Positions 31,317 through 42,149 of a stretch of 64,000 bases of DNA are shown here, one piece after another. The DNA is from Lasioglossum baleicum (Eukaryota > Arthropoda > Insecta > Hymenoptera > Halictidae), in contig NC_134932.1 of NCBI RefSeq assembly GCF_051020765.1, forward strand, positions 2,542,001-2,606,000. The letters run 5' to 3'. The notes under the pieces were generated by a model. It was not told where the DNA came from, ran no database searches, and was given only the letters and a program-made list of their open reading frames with translations. The position numbers and the translations under genes are program-made. How positions within the stretch are numbered: position 1 is the first letter of the stretch; the number at the start of each line of letters is the position of its first letter.

Positions 31317-31916
31317 TGTAGCGGCCATCGGCACGTACATTTAGTAGCATTTGGCGTGCAAATGGTCGAGCGAATTTATGGAACCCGTTGGCACACAGCT
31401 GTTTTTGGGAATGCCGTTACTCGTCTTAGCGAGCGTTTTAGAGTCTTTGTTGTATCACGTTTTGGTAGTTAGACCCTGTTACCTTCGGCCCCAACAGTTA
31501 GTGCGGGTGCCGTAAATCTCGAGATTCCGAAGGGACCGCGAAGCTAGGCAGGTAGGCGATAGCCGGACACGTCATGAACCGCGGGCCCGTAGGAAATTCC
31601 GTTGCATTACCAAACTTCTGGGACCGCCCCCGCGTTCAGACAAAGCGCGCCAAGGGCGCAAGGAATAAGGGAGGCGCAAAGAGAGTCCCCGAGAAAATAG
31701 CCGATTGGCCGAAAAAGGCGAATACAGGCCCGGCCAATCAGGACGATTTGAAGAAAATCGCAGCTACCGAGCATCGAAGACGGACGACAAAAAGTCAGTC
31801 TAGCCCGAGCGCACAGCGAGACAACTTGTAGCTACTGAGAACAAATAAAGAGTTCACTCCTGTCAAGCATAGGACACGCAAAGTTGATTTCTACCTCGAA
31901 TCCACATAATCCTACA
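31317..31916 (+). repeat. 5' LTR of CsRn1-like element
   Basis: 600 bp. AATAAA occurs near 31843, about 70 bases before the end. It contains an 85-codon open frame (31574-31831), also preserved at 36362-36619. Confidence 0.92.
31574..31831 (+). other. 85-codon open frame inside the LTR
   Basis: ATG to TAG, encoding a very basic peptide (start MNRGPVGNSVALPNFW, rich in Lys/Arg with KRAKGARNKGGAKR). The identical frame occurs in the 3' LTR (36362-36619). There is no family match that I recognise. The two LTRs differ very little overall, so identity alone is weak evidence for coding. Confidence 0.35.
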
Positions 31917-32027
31917 TTGGTGACATCGACGTTTCAGGAGTAACGGTCTCTCTTTTGTACGTGTTCGCGTAACATAGTAAGTGTTCGCGTAAAGTAGTGA
32001 GTGTTCGTGCGTGGCATTAGTTTCGAA

Positions 32028-32849
32028 ATGGCAGACCCTGCACCTTCAACGCCAACCTCGACCACGATGGCCGAAGTGCATCGAGTAGCGGTCCGTGTAC
32101 CACCTTTTTGGCCGGAACAACCATTGATTTGGTTTAGCCAAATCGAGGCACAGTTCATTTTGAATGGGGTCACAGCTGACACGACAAAATTTTACTATGT
32201 CATGTCACAGCTGGAAACTAAATATGCAATTGAAGTGCAAGACATTTTTACCAACCCGCCGGTAAAGGACAAGTACGAGACGCTGAAAACTGAGCTGATC
32301 AATCGCTTGTCAGCGTCGCAAGGCAAGCGGATTCGGCAACTGCTGGAGCAGGAAGAGATCGGAGACCGATCCCCTTCGCAGTTCTTGCGTCACATGAGAC
32401 GTTTAGCAGGGACCACTGTGACCGACGAATTTTTACGTACCCTTTGGGCAAGTAGGTTGCCGAACATGAAGCGGGCCATCGTAACAGCGCAAGCAGACCT
32501 GCCGCTGAACAAATTGGCGGAAATAGCAGACCAGATCCACGCGGAGGGAGCTGGACAAGCGCAAGTAGCAAGCGTCGCGACGGACCGCGGGACAGAGATG
32601 TTGCTACAACGCTTGGAACAATTGGAGATGCGTATAGCGGAAATATCATTTTCACGCCCGAAACAACGCGGAGGGGCGTTTTTTAGACGCAGGTCGCGGT
32701 CGAACAGCAAACATCGGGAGCAGCAGCCATCGTCGCAGTTAGGAAAGGAACGAATATGCTGGTATCATCAGGTATTCAAAGAACGGTCAACCAAATGTCG
32801 TGGACCATGCAGTTACAAGTCGTCGGGAAATGGGCCAGACCGACACTGA
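32028..32849 (+). CDS. gag: CsRn1-like Gag
   Basis: Starts at ATG 32028 (MADPAPSTP), which is preferred over an upstream ATG at 32001 because it fits the CsRn1 Gag start. The N-terminal domain carries the conserved RVPPFWPEQPLIWFSQIEAQF segment, and the middle has LLEQEEIGDRSPSQFLRHMRRLAG, both typical of arthropod CsRn1-clade Gag. The end carries the unusual CHCC finger (CWYHQVFKERSTKCRGPC). About 274 residues. It overlaps pol by about 90 bases in the -1 frame. No internal stops. Confidence 0.88.
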   Translation: MADPAPSTPTSTTMAEVHRVAVRVPPFWPEQPLIWFSQIEAQFILNGVTADTTKFYYVMSQLETKYAIEVQDIFTNPPVKDKYETLKTELINRLSASQGKRIRQLLEQEEIGDRSPSQFLRHMRRLAGTTVTDEFLRTLWASRLPNMKRAIVTAQADLPLNKLAEIADQIHAEGAGQAQVASVATDRGTEMLLQRLEQLEMRIAEISFSRPKQRGGAFFRRRSRSNSKHREQQPSSQLGKERICWYHQVFKERSTKCRGPCSYKSSGNGPDRH

Positions 32850-35800
32850 ACGCGGCAAGCAGTGACGGCCCGATAACCAGCCGCCTTTTCGTTACGGATA
32901 AAGTAACCAAAGAAGAATATCTGATCGACACCGGTTCGGACCTTTGTGTATATCCACGCACACGCGTTAAAGGCAAACTGGAGAAGACGTCGTACGAGAT
33001 GTTTGCGGCAAATGGTTCCACCATATGTACGTACGGGATACGTACAATCAACGTCAACCTGCGGCTCCGACGAGCGTTCCAGTGGAGGTTCGTGATAGCA
33101 GACGTCGACAAGCCCATTATTGGAGCAGATTTCCTGAGCCACTATGGACTACTTGTGGACCTGCAGAACAGACGCCTCCTAGACCAGGCTACGTCACTAT
33201 TTTCGACCGGCAGGATCGCTGTGGACGAGGTCGGGTCAATCAAAACCGTCGTGGGAAATTCGCCGTATCACCAGATCTTGGCGCAGTTTCCCGATATCAC
33301 GCGACCGACAGCGACCTCACGCAAGGTAAAACACGACGTTGTACATTACATCACCACGACTGACGGGCCCCCGATTTATTGTAAAACGCGTAGGCTATCC
33401 GCGGAAATGTATCAGGTCGCGCGAACAGAATTCGAGGAGCTATTGAGCCTGGGTCACATCCGTCCATCCAAAAGCCAGTGGGCTTCGGCCCTACATATGG
33501 TGTCCAAAAAGGATAACGGATGGCGACCCTGTGGTGATTATAGAGCTCTTAACGCGCGCACGATTCCAGACCGGTATCCGATCCCACATATAGAGGATTT
33601 TTCACGAATGCTAGCAGGGAAAACGGTTTTTTCGACAATAGATTTGGTGAGAGCGTATCATCAGATCCCGGTAAATGAAGACGATATTCCGAAAACAGCG
33701 ATAACCACTCCGTTCGGATTGTTTGAGTACACCGTGATGCCGTTCGGCTTGAGAAATGCTGCACAAACATTCCAGCGCTTTATAGATACAGTGTCAAGAG
33801 GTCTTGATTTTTGTTATGTATATCTCGATGACATTTTAGTGGCATCAAGAGATGAAACAGAGCATAAGGAACATTTAAAGCAGCTTTTCTCACGACTGAA
33901 TCAATATGGCATTATAATCAATCCGAGCAAATGTGTCTACGCCGCGGCAGAGGTAAAGTTTCTCGGGTATGTCGTAAATTAAGATGGCACTAGACCACTA
34001 GCCGATAAAGTCAAAGCGATAGTAGATTTCCCGAAACCAGGGATCGTCAAACAACTCCGAAGGTTTCTAGGGATGATAAATTTTTACCGGAGATTTATAC
34101 CTAACGCGGCAATCGTGCAGGCACCACTCAATCGGTTACTTTGTGGTCGCAAAGTTAAAGGAAACGCTCCGATTGAGTGGTCGTCTGAAGCAGAAAAAGC
34201 TTTTCAAGCATCCAAGGAAGCTTTAGCAAACGCGGCGTTATTAGCGCATCCGTCAAATCACGCGCACCTCGCGATCATGGTAGACGCGTCAGATTTTGCG
34301 TTAGGTGCGACATTACAACAACGAGAAAAAGGTTCATGGAAACCGTTAGCTTTTCATACGAAAGCCTTGTCTCCTGCACAACGCAACTACAGCGCGTACG
34401 ATCGCGAGTTGTTAGCTATATATGCTGCCGTAAAGCAATTCCGACATGCGGTCGAGGGCCGAACGTTTACGATATACACCGATCATAAACCCCTGGTGTT
34501 CGCATTCAGTCAAAAGACGGACAAATGTACACCCCGGCAGTTTAGGTACCTCAACTACGTAGGCCAATTTACAACCGACCTAAGGCATATTAGTGGTAAG
34601 GATAATGAGGTGGCAGACGCCTTGTCTAGAATCGAGTCCGTAGTCGCACCGTTAAATTACGACGAGTTAGCGCGATCACAGGATACGGATCAGGAATTAG
34701 AAGAGTTCCTGACTGCATCTGGCACCTCATTACAATTAGAACGCGTAAAATTATTGGACAGCGACGCTGATATTTATTGCGACATTTCGATGGGAAAGGT
34801 CAGACCGTTCGTCACAAAGCCTTTTCGACGTCAGGCATTTTTATCCACACACGCGATTTCGCATCCCGGAGTTAAAGCCACCGTGCGACTAATTAAAGAA
34901 CGTTTCGTGTGGCCGTCTATCGAGAGGGATTGTCGCGAATGGGCCCGAAGTTGCATCGAATGTCAGCGCGCCAAGATAAGTAGGCATGTAGCAAGTCCTG
35001 TAGGAACATTCGCGTTACCGTCCGCTAGGTTCGAGCATGTTCACGTCGACCTAGTGGGCCCGTTACTGATATCACGCGGGAACAGATATTGTCTAACATG
35101 TGTGGACCGGTTTACGCGATGGCCAGAAGTTTTCCCTATCGAAAACATAGAGGCCGAAACCGTCGCAAGAGCGTTCGTTGCTGGATGGGTTGCACGTTTC
35201 GGTACACCTTTAAGGGTTACTACCGATCAGGGGAGACAATTTGAATCCCAATTGTTTAAACAGCTCAACGTCCTACTAGGCACGACGCATTTGCGTACGA
35301 CAGCATATCACCCGGCAGCGAACGGCTTGGTTGAACGGTTCCATAGACAATTAAAGGCAGCGATTAAATGTCACGGCGATGAGCGTTTGTCTGATGTGCT
35401 TCCCATAGTTTTGTTAGGCATCCGAGCCGCGTATCGTTTAGATTTAGAAGCATCAGTCGCTGAGCTAGTGTACGGCGAGAATTTAAGCTTGCCAGCAGAA
35501 TTTTTCACTAACGGAACAGGAAATAATACAGAACCGGTAGAACTCGTAAAACAACTCCGTGATCGTTTTCGTGATGTGAGACCGGTAGCGGGATCGCGTC
35601 ATGGACGGAAGAAAATTTTCGTTTTCAAAGATTTGTCGACGACATCACATGTGTTCGTACGAGTAGATTCGGTAAGAGGTCCGTTAGAAAATCCATACGA
35701 GGGACCATTCCTTGTTATTTCCCGTTCGGAGAAGACGTACGTCGTTCGGTTTAGAGGCAGGGACGTAACAATTTCTATTGATAGACTCAAGCCGGCGTAC

Positions 35801-35965
35801 GTATTAGAAGATATTGAGGGGTCAAGTCAGACCCAAACGCAGACGTCATTACCTACCGATCAGACAATGACAAGGGATGATAGGTCGACTTCCGCGCAGG
35901 AGCCCGTAAGAACGCTTTCAGGTAGGCGTATTAACTTCCCGACGCGTTTACAGGTTGGTCGGTAG
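32756..35965 (+). pseudogene. pol: CsRn1-like Pol with one nonsense codon
   Basis: One frame from 32756 to 35965 is interrupted only by TAA at 33980-33982, between RT and RNase H. Domains: retropepsin (LIDTGSD, residues 56-62), RT with YLDD at residues 356-359 (33821-33832). After the stop come RNase H (MVDASDFALGATLQQ, about 34280-34320) and an integrase zinc domain (HPGVKATVRLIKERF...CIECQRAK). The integrase core triad is D (HVDLVGPL), D (TTDQGRQF) and E (GLVERFHRQL), followed by a GPF-like C-terminal segment (NPYEGPFLVI). The rest is intact, so the nonsense change is recent. Without readthrough no RNase H or integrase would be made. Confidence 0.9.
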
Positions 35966-36104
35966 CTCGATTATAAGTACATAAGTAAGCAATGTAAATA
36001 GTAGTGTACATAGATAAACAGTTATACTTAAGTTAGTTAATAAATTTAGTGCTAGTTATAAGATAATTAAGCGTAATAGGACGTTTGCACTGGCAGGGCG
36101 GTGA

Positions 36105-36704
36105 TGTAGCGGCCATCGGCACGTACATTTAGTAGCATTTGGCGTGCAAATGGTCGAGCGAATTTATGGAACCCGTTGGCACACAGCTGTTTTTGGGAAA
36201 GCCGTTACTCGTCTTAGCGAGCGTTTTAGAGTCTTTGTTGTATCACGTTTTGGTAGTTAGACCCTGTTACCTTCGGCCCCAACAGTTAGTGCGGGTGCCG
36301 TAAATCTCGAGATTCCGAAGGGACCGCGAAGCTAGGCAGGTAGGCGATAGCCGGACACGTCATGAACCGCGGGCCCGTAGGAAATTCCGTTGCATTACCA
36401 AACTTCTGGGACCGCCCCCGCGTTCAGACAAAGCGCGCCAAGGGCGCAAGGAATAAGGGAGGCGCAAAGAGAGTCCCCGAGAAAATAGCCGATTGGCCGA
36501 AAAAGGCGAATACAGGCCCGGCCAATCAGGACGATTTGAAGAAAATCGCAGCTACCGAGCATCGAAGACGGACGACAAAAAGTCAGTCTAGCCCGAGCGC
36601 ACAGCGAGACAACTTGTAGCTACTGAGAACAAATAAAGAGTTCACTCCTGTCAAGCATAGGACACGCAAAGTTGATTTCTACCTCGAATCCACTTAATCC
36701 TACA
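36105..36704 (+). repeat. 3' LTR of CsRn1-like element
   Basis: Partner of 31317-31916. Confidence 0.92.
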
Positions 36705-37299
36705 TACTTGAACCGAATTTTATCGACGATGTGCCATTCGATAGAACACAAAGAAAAAACATACTGTGCAAAATTTCAACCCTGTATCTCGATCGGAAGG
36801 GTAGTTATGGGGTAAAATCGAAAAATCAGTTTTGGGCCTATTTTCCCTAGTTAATGACGTTTAGAAATTCTGAAAAAAATCTGACACATGTCAAGAGAAC
36901 CCAAATACATACTTTGCAATTAGTTTCAGATTTTTAAAAGGGAAATCCTGCTTGTAAAAAATCAAAAACCTCAAAAAAATCGAAAAAATGCAGATTTCAC
37001 ATGGAAGTTCTAGAGTGTCCACATTTATATTTTTACAGTAGCAGTATATTGTTATAAGTATTGTTCATGGATTTTTTCAGATTTTTCGGTTTGGTGCGCC
37101 GTTGTTAAAAAAAATAAAAACCGATTTTTTCGACGTTTTTCCGCGAAGAACTAAGCTAACCTTAAAATTGTTACGTTCTATTTATTCTGTAAGTCTATCA
37201 GGCTCTGATAAACCTTGAGCATTCTACAGAAGTAATTAAAAAATGAAATCAACTTAATTAATATTTCTACAGTATAGACATTACATCTAGAAATATAAA

Positions 37300-37965
37300 T
37301 CACGTTTCCAACAATTCAGTTGGCTCAGCGCGTTAGGCGTTCATACCTAGGAAAGATCATCAAGATTTTCATCGACTAGATGAAAAAAAAATGCTGGTGG
37401 CTCTCACCAAATGACACTCACATGCGAGAGCTACTCGAGCGGAAAATTATAGTGCCCAACATCACACTAGGGCCACTTAAATGACTTGAGAGATCTACAT
37501 GTAAAACTCAACATCATCATATTGTACCGTGGCACGATAGCTACCTAATATTATACATATGTATACAATATGTATATATCGTTGTTAGTAATAAGTTAGT
37601 CCCTAAGTAGTACTTAAGCAAACATCCTATACCAAAGACTGTTAAGGGGTTTTTTTTTAATAAAACTTTTTCCCCATTCTCCCTTCCATTATCCGTTAAG
37701 GCGCCTCAGCTTACAAGTAATCCAACCGTTACACAGTTCCTATTTATTCTTCCACCGTCCAAAGATTTGTCAAGCACCGAGATTCGCACGCGAGCGAACA
37801 GTCAGCTTAACATAGCAATACTGTGTGGAGATTTTTATTATTTTTGTTGACTCCTGTTAACTCTGATTGTACTAATATATTCAATAAACATGTTTTAAAA
37901 AAAAAGCGCGTTAGGCGTTCGACTGTTGATCTGCTTATCCTAGGTTCGCTCCCGGCATAGGTATA
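37300..37965 (+). mobile_element. tRNA-related (SINE-like) segment split by a retroposon
   Basis: The two parts 37319-37342 and 37921-37965, when considered together, resemble the internal promoter of a tRNA: A-box-like 'ttggctcagcgcgttagg' and B-box-like 'aggttcgctccc', about 40 bases apart. The uninterrupted relative lies on the minus strand at 42288-42352. Acceptor-stem pairing is not evident, so this is a tRNA-derived element rather than a tRNA gene. Confidence 0.5.
37343..37905 (+). mobile_element. 5'-truncated polyA retroposon or processed RNA copy, 15-bp TSD
   Basis: The 563-bp insert ends with aataaa about 12 bases before an A-run (37897-37905). It is flanked by the 15-bp direct repeat gcgcgttaggcgttc (37328-37342 and 37906-37920). 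That is the signature of LINE-machinery insertion. No coding frame is visible, so it is either a LINE 3' UTR or a processed non-coding or UTR copy. The right arm of the duplication preserves the empty site. Confidence 0.85.
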
Positions 37966-38090
37966 CATTTTTTTTACTTGATTAATTCTTTTTTTTATGT
38001 CTGACTATATAATAATCAATGGTGTGTTTGTAGATTTCTTTTAGAAGCAATATCTACATATTAAAAAAAAATATTTTAAGGTGGAATTCG

Positions 38091-38604
38091 CAAAAAAATT
38101 ATAATACATACATAGCTTGTGCGGATCTTAAGTATCTCAGTTTCATTTTATCGTGTTTTCTGTAAAGCATATTTTATTTTATCGATGAATTGAAAGATTT
38201 ATTTATGTTGAAAATTGGAGGAACTTCTGGCAGTACTCGACATTTTCAGCAGTAATTCCATTTATGTGTCTTCGAGTTTTAAATACTTTGTTATAGAGAA
38301 AAGAAAGAAATTCAAGTTGTAGAAATGGCTCTATTGTTGTTTACTTCTTTTGAGGCATTCAATTTGGTACCTCGTCTCTTATGCGGAACAGCAATTGTTG
38401 TGTATGTACCACTCAGGGTTGCTAATGAAATATTTCACAGTGAAAGCAGATGTTCCGATACTTGTCAATAAACTAACGGATCTATAAAAGCATATTTAGA
38501 ATGACAAACTTTTGATGTTTCATTAACTTTTACCTTTGTTCACCTTTATACGTTTACCTTTTCTTTTCTTTACTCGCCTTACGACTCTGTTAGACACAAC
38601 TACT
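38091..38604. other. AT-rich spacer
   Basis: No gene or repeat recognised between the inverted-duplication arm and the TIR element. Confidence 0.4.
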
Positions 38605-39279
38605 ATATCCAAACCAAAACACTTCGTGTAAAGGTTGACCAAGTTCCCCGGCCCATCCACTTCAGTGATATGAAGGATGGACCAAGTTCCTCTCGCCTAT
38701 CAAAGTTGTGATACGATGGATGGACCAAGTTCCTCTCGCCTATCAAAGTTGTGATACGATGGATGGACCAAGTTCCTCTCGCCTATAAGGGCTGTGATAT
38801 CGGGAAGGACCAATTCCCAGAGGCCAATGATTGTTGTATTCAAACTTTACAACCTACGGAACTTGGCGTCTGCGCTGGCAATAGTATTTTGAATTGCAAG
38901 AGAAAAATTTATATCCGGATTCCCAACTGCTCAAACAAAAATCTTACGAATTTTTTTAAATCTGCCGTTGCTGCGTCTCCTGCAGTATCGTCTCCTTCTG
39001 CGCCGTATCCGGATATAAATTTTTCTCATGCAAGTCATAGTAGTAGTGCCAGCGCAGACGCTAAGTTCCGTAGGTTGTAAAGTTTGAATACAACAATCAT
39101 TGGCCTCTGGGAATTGGTCCTTCCCGATATCACAGCCCTTATAGGCGAGAGGAACTTGGTCCATCCATCGTATCACAACTTTGATAGGCGAGAGGAACTT
39201 GGTCCATCCTTCATATCACTGAAGTGGATGGGCCGGGGAACTTGGTCAACCTTTACACGAAGTGTTTTGGTTTGGATAT
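38605..39279. mobile_element. TIR element, about 675 bp, with tandem subrepeats
   Basis: Terminal inverted repeats (atatccaaaccaaaacactt ... complement ending 39279) extend about 240-270 bp with interruptions. The arms contain 'gatggaccaagttcctctcgcc' units repeated three times on the left and twice on the right. The 109-codon and 81-codon open frames within are repeat by-products. Confidence 0.8.
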
Positions 39280-39674
39280 CATGTTATTTTTGTAAGAAAT
39301 GACCAGATATTCGGAGGATTCATAGACGGAAGTTAATTTGCAGAAAATAGCATGATGCATCTCACTTAAAACACGCACGTGGCTGTATCTCGGGAACGGT
39401 GCGTCCTATCGCAAAAATAACGAAATTTTCGAAAGGCTTTAACCCAAAGCATATACGGTATGCCCAACCACATGACGTAGGGGGTATTTTGATTTTAAGA
39501 AAAAAAAAAATTTTTTTCGGGTTTTTCGAAAAAAAAAATTTTTTTTCGGGATTTTCGATTTTTCCTGTTGGTTTGGATATAAAAGAAACCTGATTCCAAA
39601 ATTTCAAGTTTCTAGCTTGTCTGGAAGTGGGTTAGAATTAACATGATCATCATCATCATCATCATCCTCCTATA
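39280..39674. other. Low-complexity spacer
   Basis: Contains an A/T homopolymer-rich palindromic stretch (39500-39560) and an (ATC)n microsatellite at 39643-39667. Confidence 0.6.
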
Positions 39675-41886
39675 TACAGGGTGTCCCAAAACCCCTTCGA
39701 CTCCGGGAAATGGGAGGTTCCTTAGGTCATTTGAAGCAACATTTTCCTTTGCACCAATGTCAGCCGGGGCTTTGTTTCGAAGTTATTAACGAAAAACACG
39801 GACCAATCAGAGCGCGACCTAGACGCGCGATGGCACGTTCAGCCAGGCGCTCCGGGAGACGAGCGTGGTGTAACGCCGCGATGCCGCAACGAACAAGAGT
39901 TTCTCGAGATTATGTGAATCTTCCCCGATTTGGATGAGCTTTGGATATGTTGTCAAGACCATGATTCTGAACAACATTTCCCTTTACAGTTTTTGTTGGC
40001 CGGCTTTAGTTTACGACATACATAATTGTAAAAACTTGTAATTGTAAATCGATCGATGTACTATCTTTTACCCGATTTGGATGAGCTTTGGATATGTTGT
40101 CAAGACCATGATTCTGAACAACATTACCCTTTACAGTTCTTGTCGGTCGGAAGAACTTTACTTGTCAATTCATATGGGTGGATCTCTTTACCCGACTTAC
40201 GGCAACGTTACCCGAACGAGGGAAGAAGCAGAAACTGATTGTATTAAAAACTCACTTATTCAGCCGTAAATCCATTTGCTGCTTCGAAATGTGTGTCGCT
40301 GGGTCACTCGGTGACGAACTGCACAGATGTCTTCAGATATACGACAGTACCGAAAGCCAAGGGACGTACGGCCAGGTCGACGAAGTGCACAGCCGGTGGT
40401 AGAAGGCCTAAAGGATGCGCGGTCAAGTCGACGATCCAGAATTTCACTTTCATTTTCGAATCGATAAATAATTCGTATGTTTATTTCACACAGATGCCTT
40501 GAAATTTTTCCACACTCACAATCACTGTTCATATTTGTCAACACATAGTTATGCACTAATAATAATTGCTTAAACTAATTAAACGATTATTTAATCTAAT
40601 CACTAGACTGCGGATCTTTATGTAAAATGAAAGTTGGCTGCCGCTATTACAAGGGACAGGAGCCAGACAGATATTTGATTGTGATCATTTTAAGAAGTTG
40701 AAAATAATACATTGGTGTTTTGAAATTATTTTAATCTCTCTAGTGTCTTAAAATGCACCTACTCATGTTTGCTACAAATGCATGAAATCCGCAGTCTAGT
40801 GATTGCATTACCTGATTGTTGTAATTTGTGCAGCAGGACAAGGGATATGGCAATTATTATTAGTGCATAAGTATGTGTTGACAAATGTGAACAGTGATTG
40901 TGAGTGTGGAAAAATTTCAAGGCATCTGTGTGAAATAAACATACGAATTATTTATCGAATCGAAAGTGAAAGTGAAATTCTGGATCGTCGACTTGACCGC
41001 GCATCCCTTAGGCCTTCTACCACCGGCTGTGCAGTTCGTCGACCTGGCCGTACGTCCCTTAGCTTTCGGTACTGTCGTATACCTGAAGACATCTGTACAG
41101 TTCGTCACCGAGTGACCCAGTGACACACATTTCGAAGCAGCAAATGGATTTACGGCTGAATAAGTGAGTTTTCAATACAATCAGTTTCTGCTTCTTCTCT
41201 CGTTCGGGTAACGTTGCCGTAAGTCGGGTAAAAAGATCCACCCATATGAATTGACAAGTAAAGTTCTACCGCGACCGTCAAAAAGTCTAAAGGAAATGTT
41301 GTTCAGAATCATGGTCTTGACAACATATCCAAAGCTCATCCAAATCGGGTAGAAGATAGTACAATCGATCGATTTACAATTACAAGTTTTTGCATTTATC
41401 GCGTAAACTAAAGCCAGCCGACAAAAACTGTAAAGGGAAATGTTGTTCAGAATCATGGTCTTGACAACATATCCAAAGCTCATCCAAATCGGGTAGAAGA
41501 TAGTACAATCGATCGATTTACAATTATAAGTTTTTACATTTATCGCGTAAACTAAAGCCGGCTGACAAAAACTGTAAAGGGAAATGTTGTTCAGAATCAT
41601 GGTCTTGACAACATATCCAAAGCTCATCCAAATCGGGGAAGATTCACATAATCTCGAGAAACTCTTGTTCGTTGCGGCATCGCGGCGTTACACCACGCTC
41701 GTCTCCCGGAGCGCCTGGCTGAACGTGCCATCGCGCGTCTGGGTCGCGCTCTGATTGGTCCGTGTTTTTCGTTAATAACTCCTAAACAAAGCCCCGGCTG
41801 ACATTGGTGCAAAGGAAAATGTTGCTTCAAATGACCTAAGGAACCTCCCATTTCCCGGAGTCGAAGGGGTTTTGGGACACCCTGTA
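39675..41886. mobile_element. Foldback element, CAGGGTG-type mariner-like termini
   Basis: 2212 bp, ends tacagggtgtcccaaaac and its complement, with TA at both flanks (39673-39674, 41887-41888). The inverted arms run about 850-1000 bp (39675-40520 and 40850-41886). Each contains tandem copies of a 145-bp unit (cagatttggatgagctttgg-like), two on the left and three on the right. A MITE (40601-40801) sits in the centre. A related element is at 44043-46289. The transposase C-terminal fragment at 53446-53660 may belong to this group. Confidence 0.85.
40601..40801. mobile_element. Nested MITE, CACTAGACTGCGGAT ends
   Basis: Perfect 15-bp terminal inverted repeats cactagactgcggat / atccgcagtctagtg; 201 bp, located in the loop of the foldback. 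Relative at 10501-10712. Confidence 0.82.
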
Positions 41887-41888
41887 TA

Positions 41889-42149
41889 TTCCAAGAATTA
41901 TGCGTTTTTGGGGTATTTTTATCTCAGGTTCCAGGCTAGGTAGAAAGTTGCTTTTTACATGAGAGTTAGTTGATATTATATCTAGCTCAAATAAAAATTT
42001 TGGTTGACCTAGGTTACCGGGGAGAGCGGCAGCGGCGGTGGCAATATGGCTAAAAAGCGCAAAACTATCGTACGAGAATAACTACTCGGCAGCTTAGAGG
42101 TGGCGGGAGGGGAACTTGGTGCGCGCGCTGCCGCGCGCGTTGATTTGGT
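41889..42149. other. Spacer with GC-rich alternating tract
   Basis: No gene. A purine-pyrimidine alternating stretch (gcgcgcgctgccgcgcgcg) at about 42120-42140. Confidence 0.45.

Larger units (their letters stand above)
31317..36704 (+). mobile_element. CsRn1-like Ty3/Gypsy retrotransposon
   Basis: Direct LTRs of exactly 600 bp (31317-31916 and 36105-36704), TGTAGC...CCTACA, differing at two positions by eye. The sequence just after the 5' LTR (ttggtgacatcgacg) resembles the tRNA-Trp-type primer site of the CsRn1 clade, and Gag carries the CsRn1-style CHCC finger. A polypurine run precedes the 3' LTR (36093-36104). No matching target duplication is visible (tccg left, tact right). The right arm of the inverted duplication near 42955 shows the empty site. 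One nonsense codon (33980-33982) interrupts pol. Confidence 0.93.
28785..38090 (+). repeat. Left arm of large inverted duplication (with insertions)
   Basis: After removing insertions (28803-29029, 29417-30863, 31317-36704, 37343-37905) the remaining pieces 28785-29416, 30864-31316 and 36705-38090 line up in order with the reverse complement of 42150-43830. The arms are clearly diverged but co-linear. This is either an old transposon family with long inverted termini or an inverted segmental duplication. Confidence 0.82.

Noticed and set aside
37319..37965. tRNA gene
   Set aside because: Only A- and B-box-like parts are convincing; there is no paired acceptor stem, and the copy is interrupted by an insertion.
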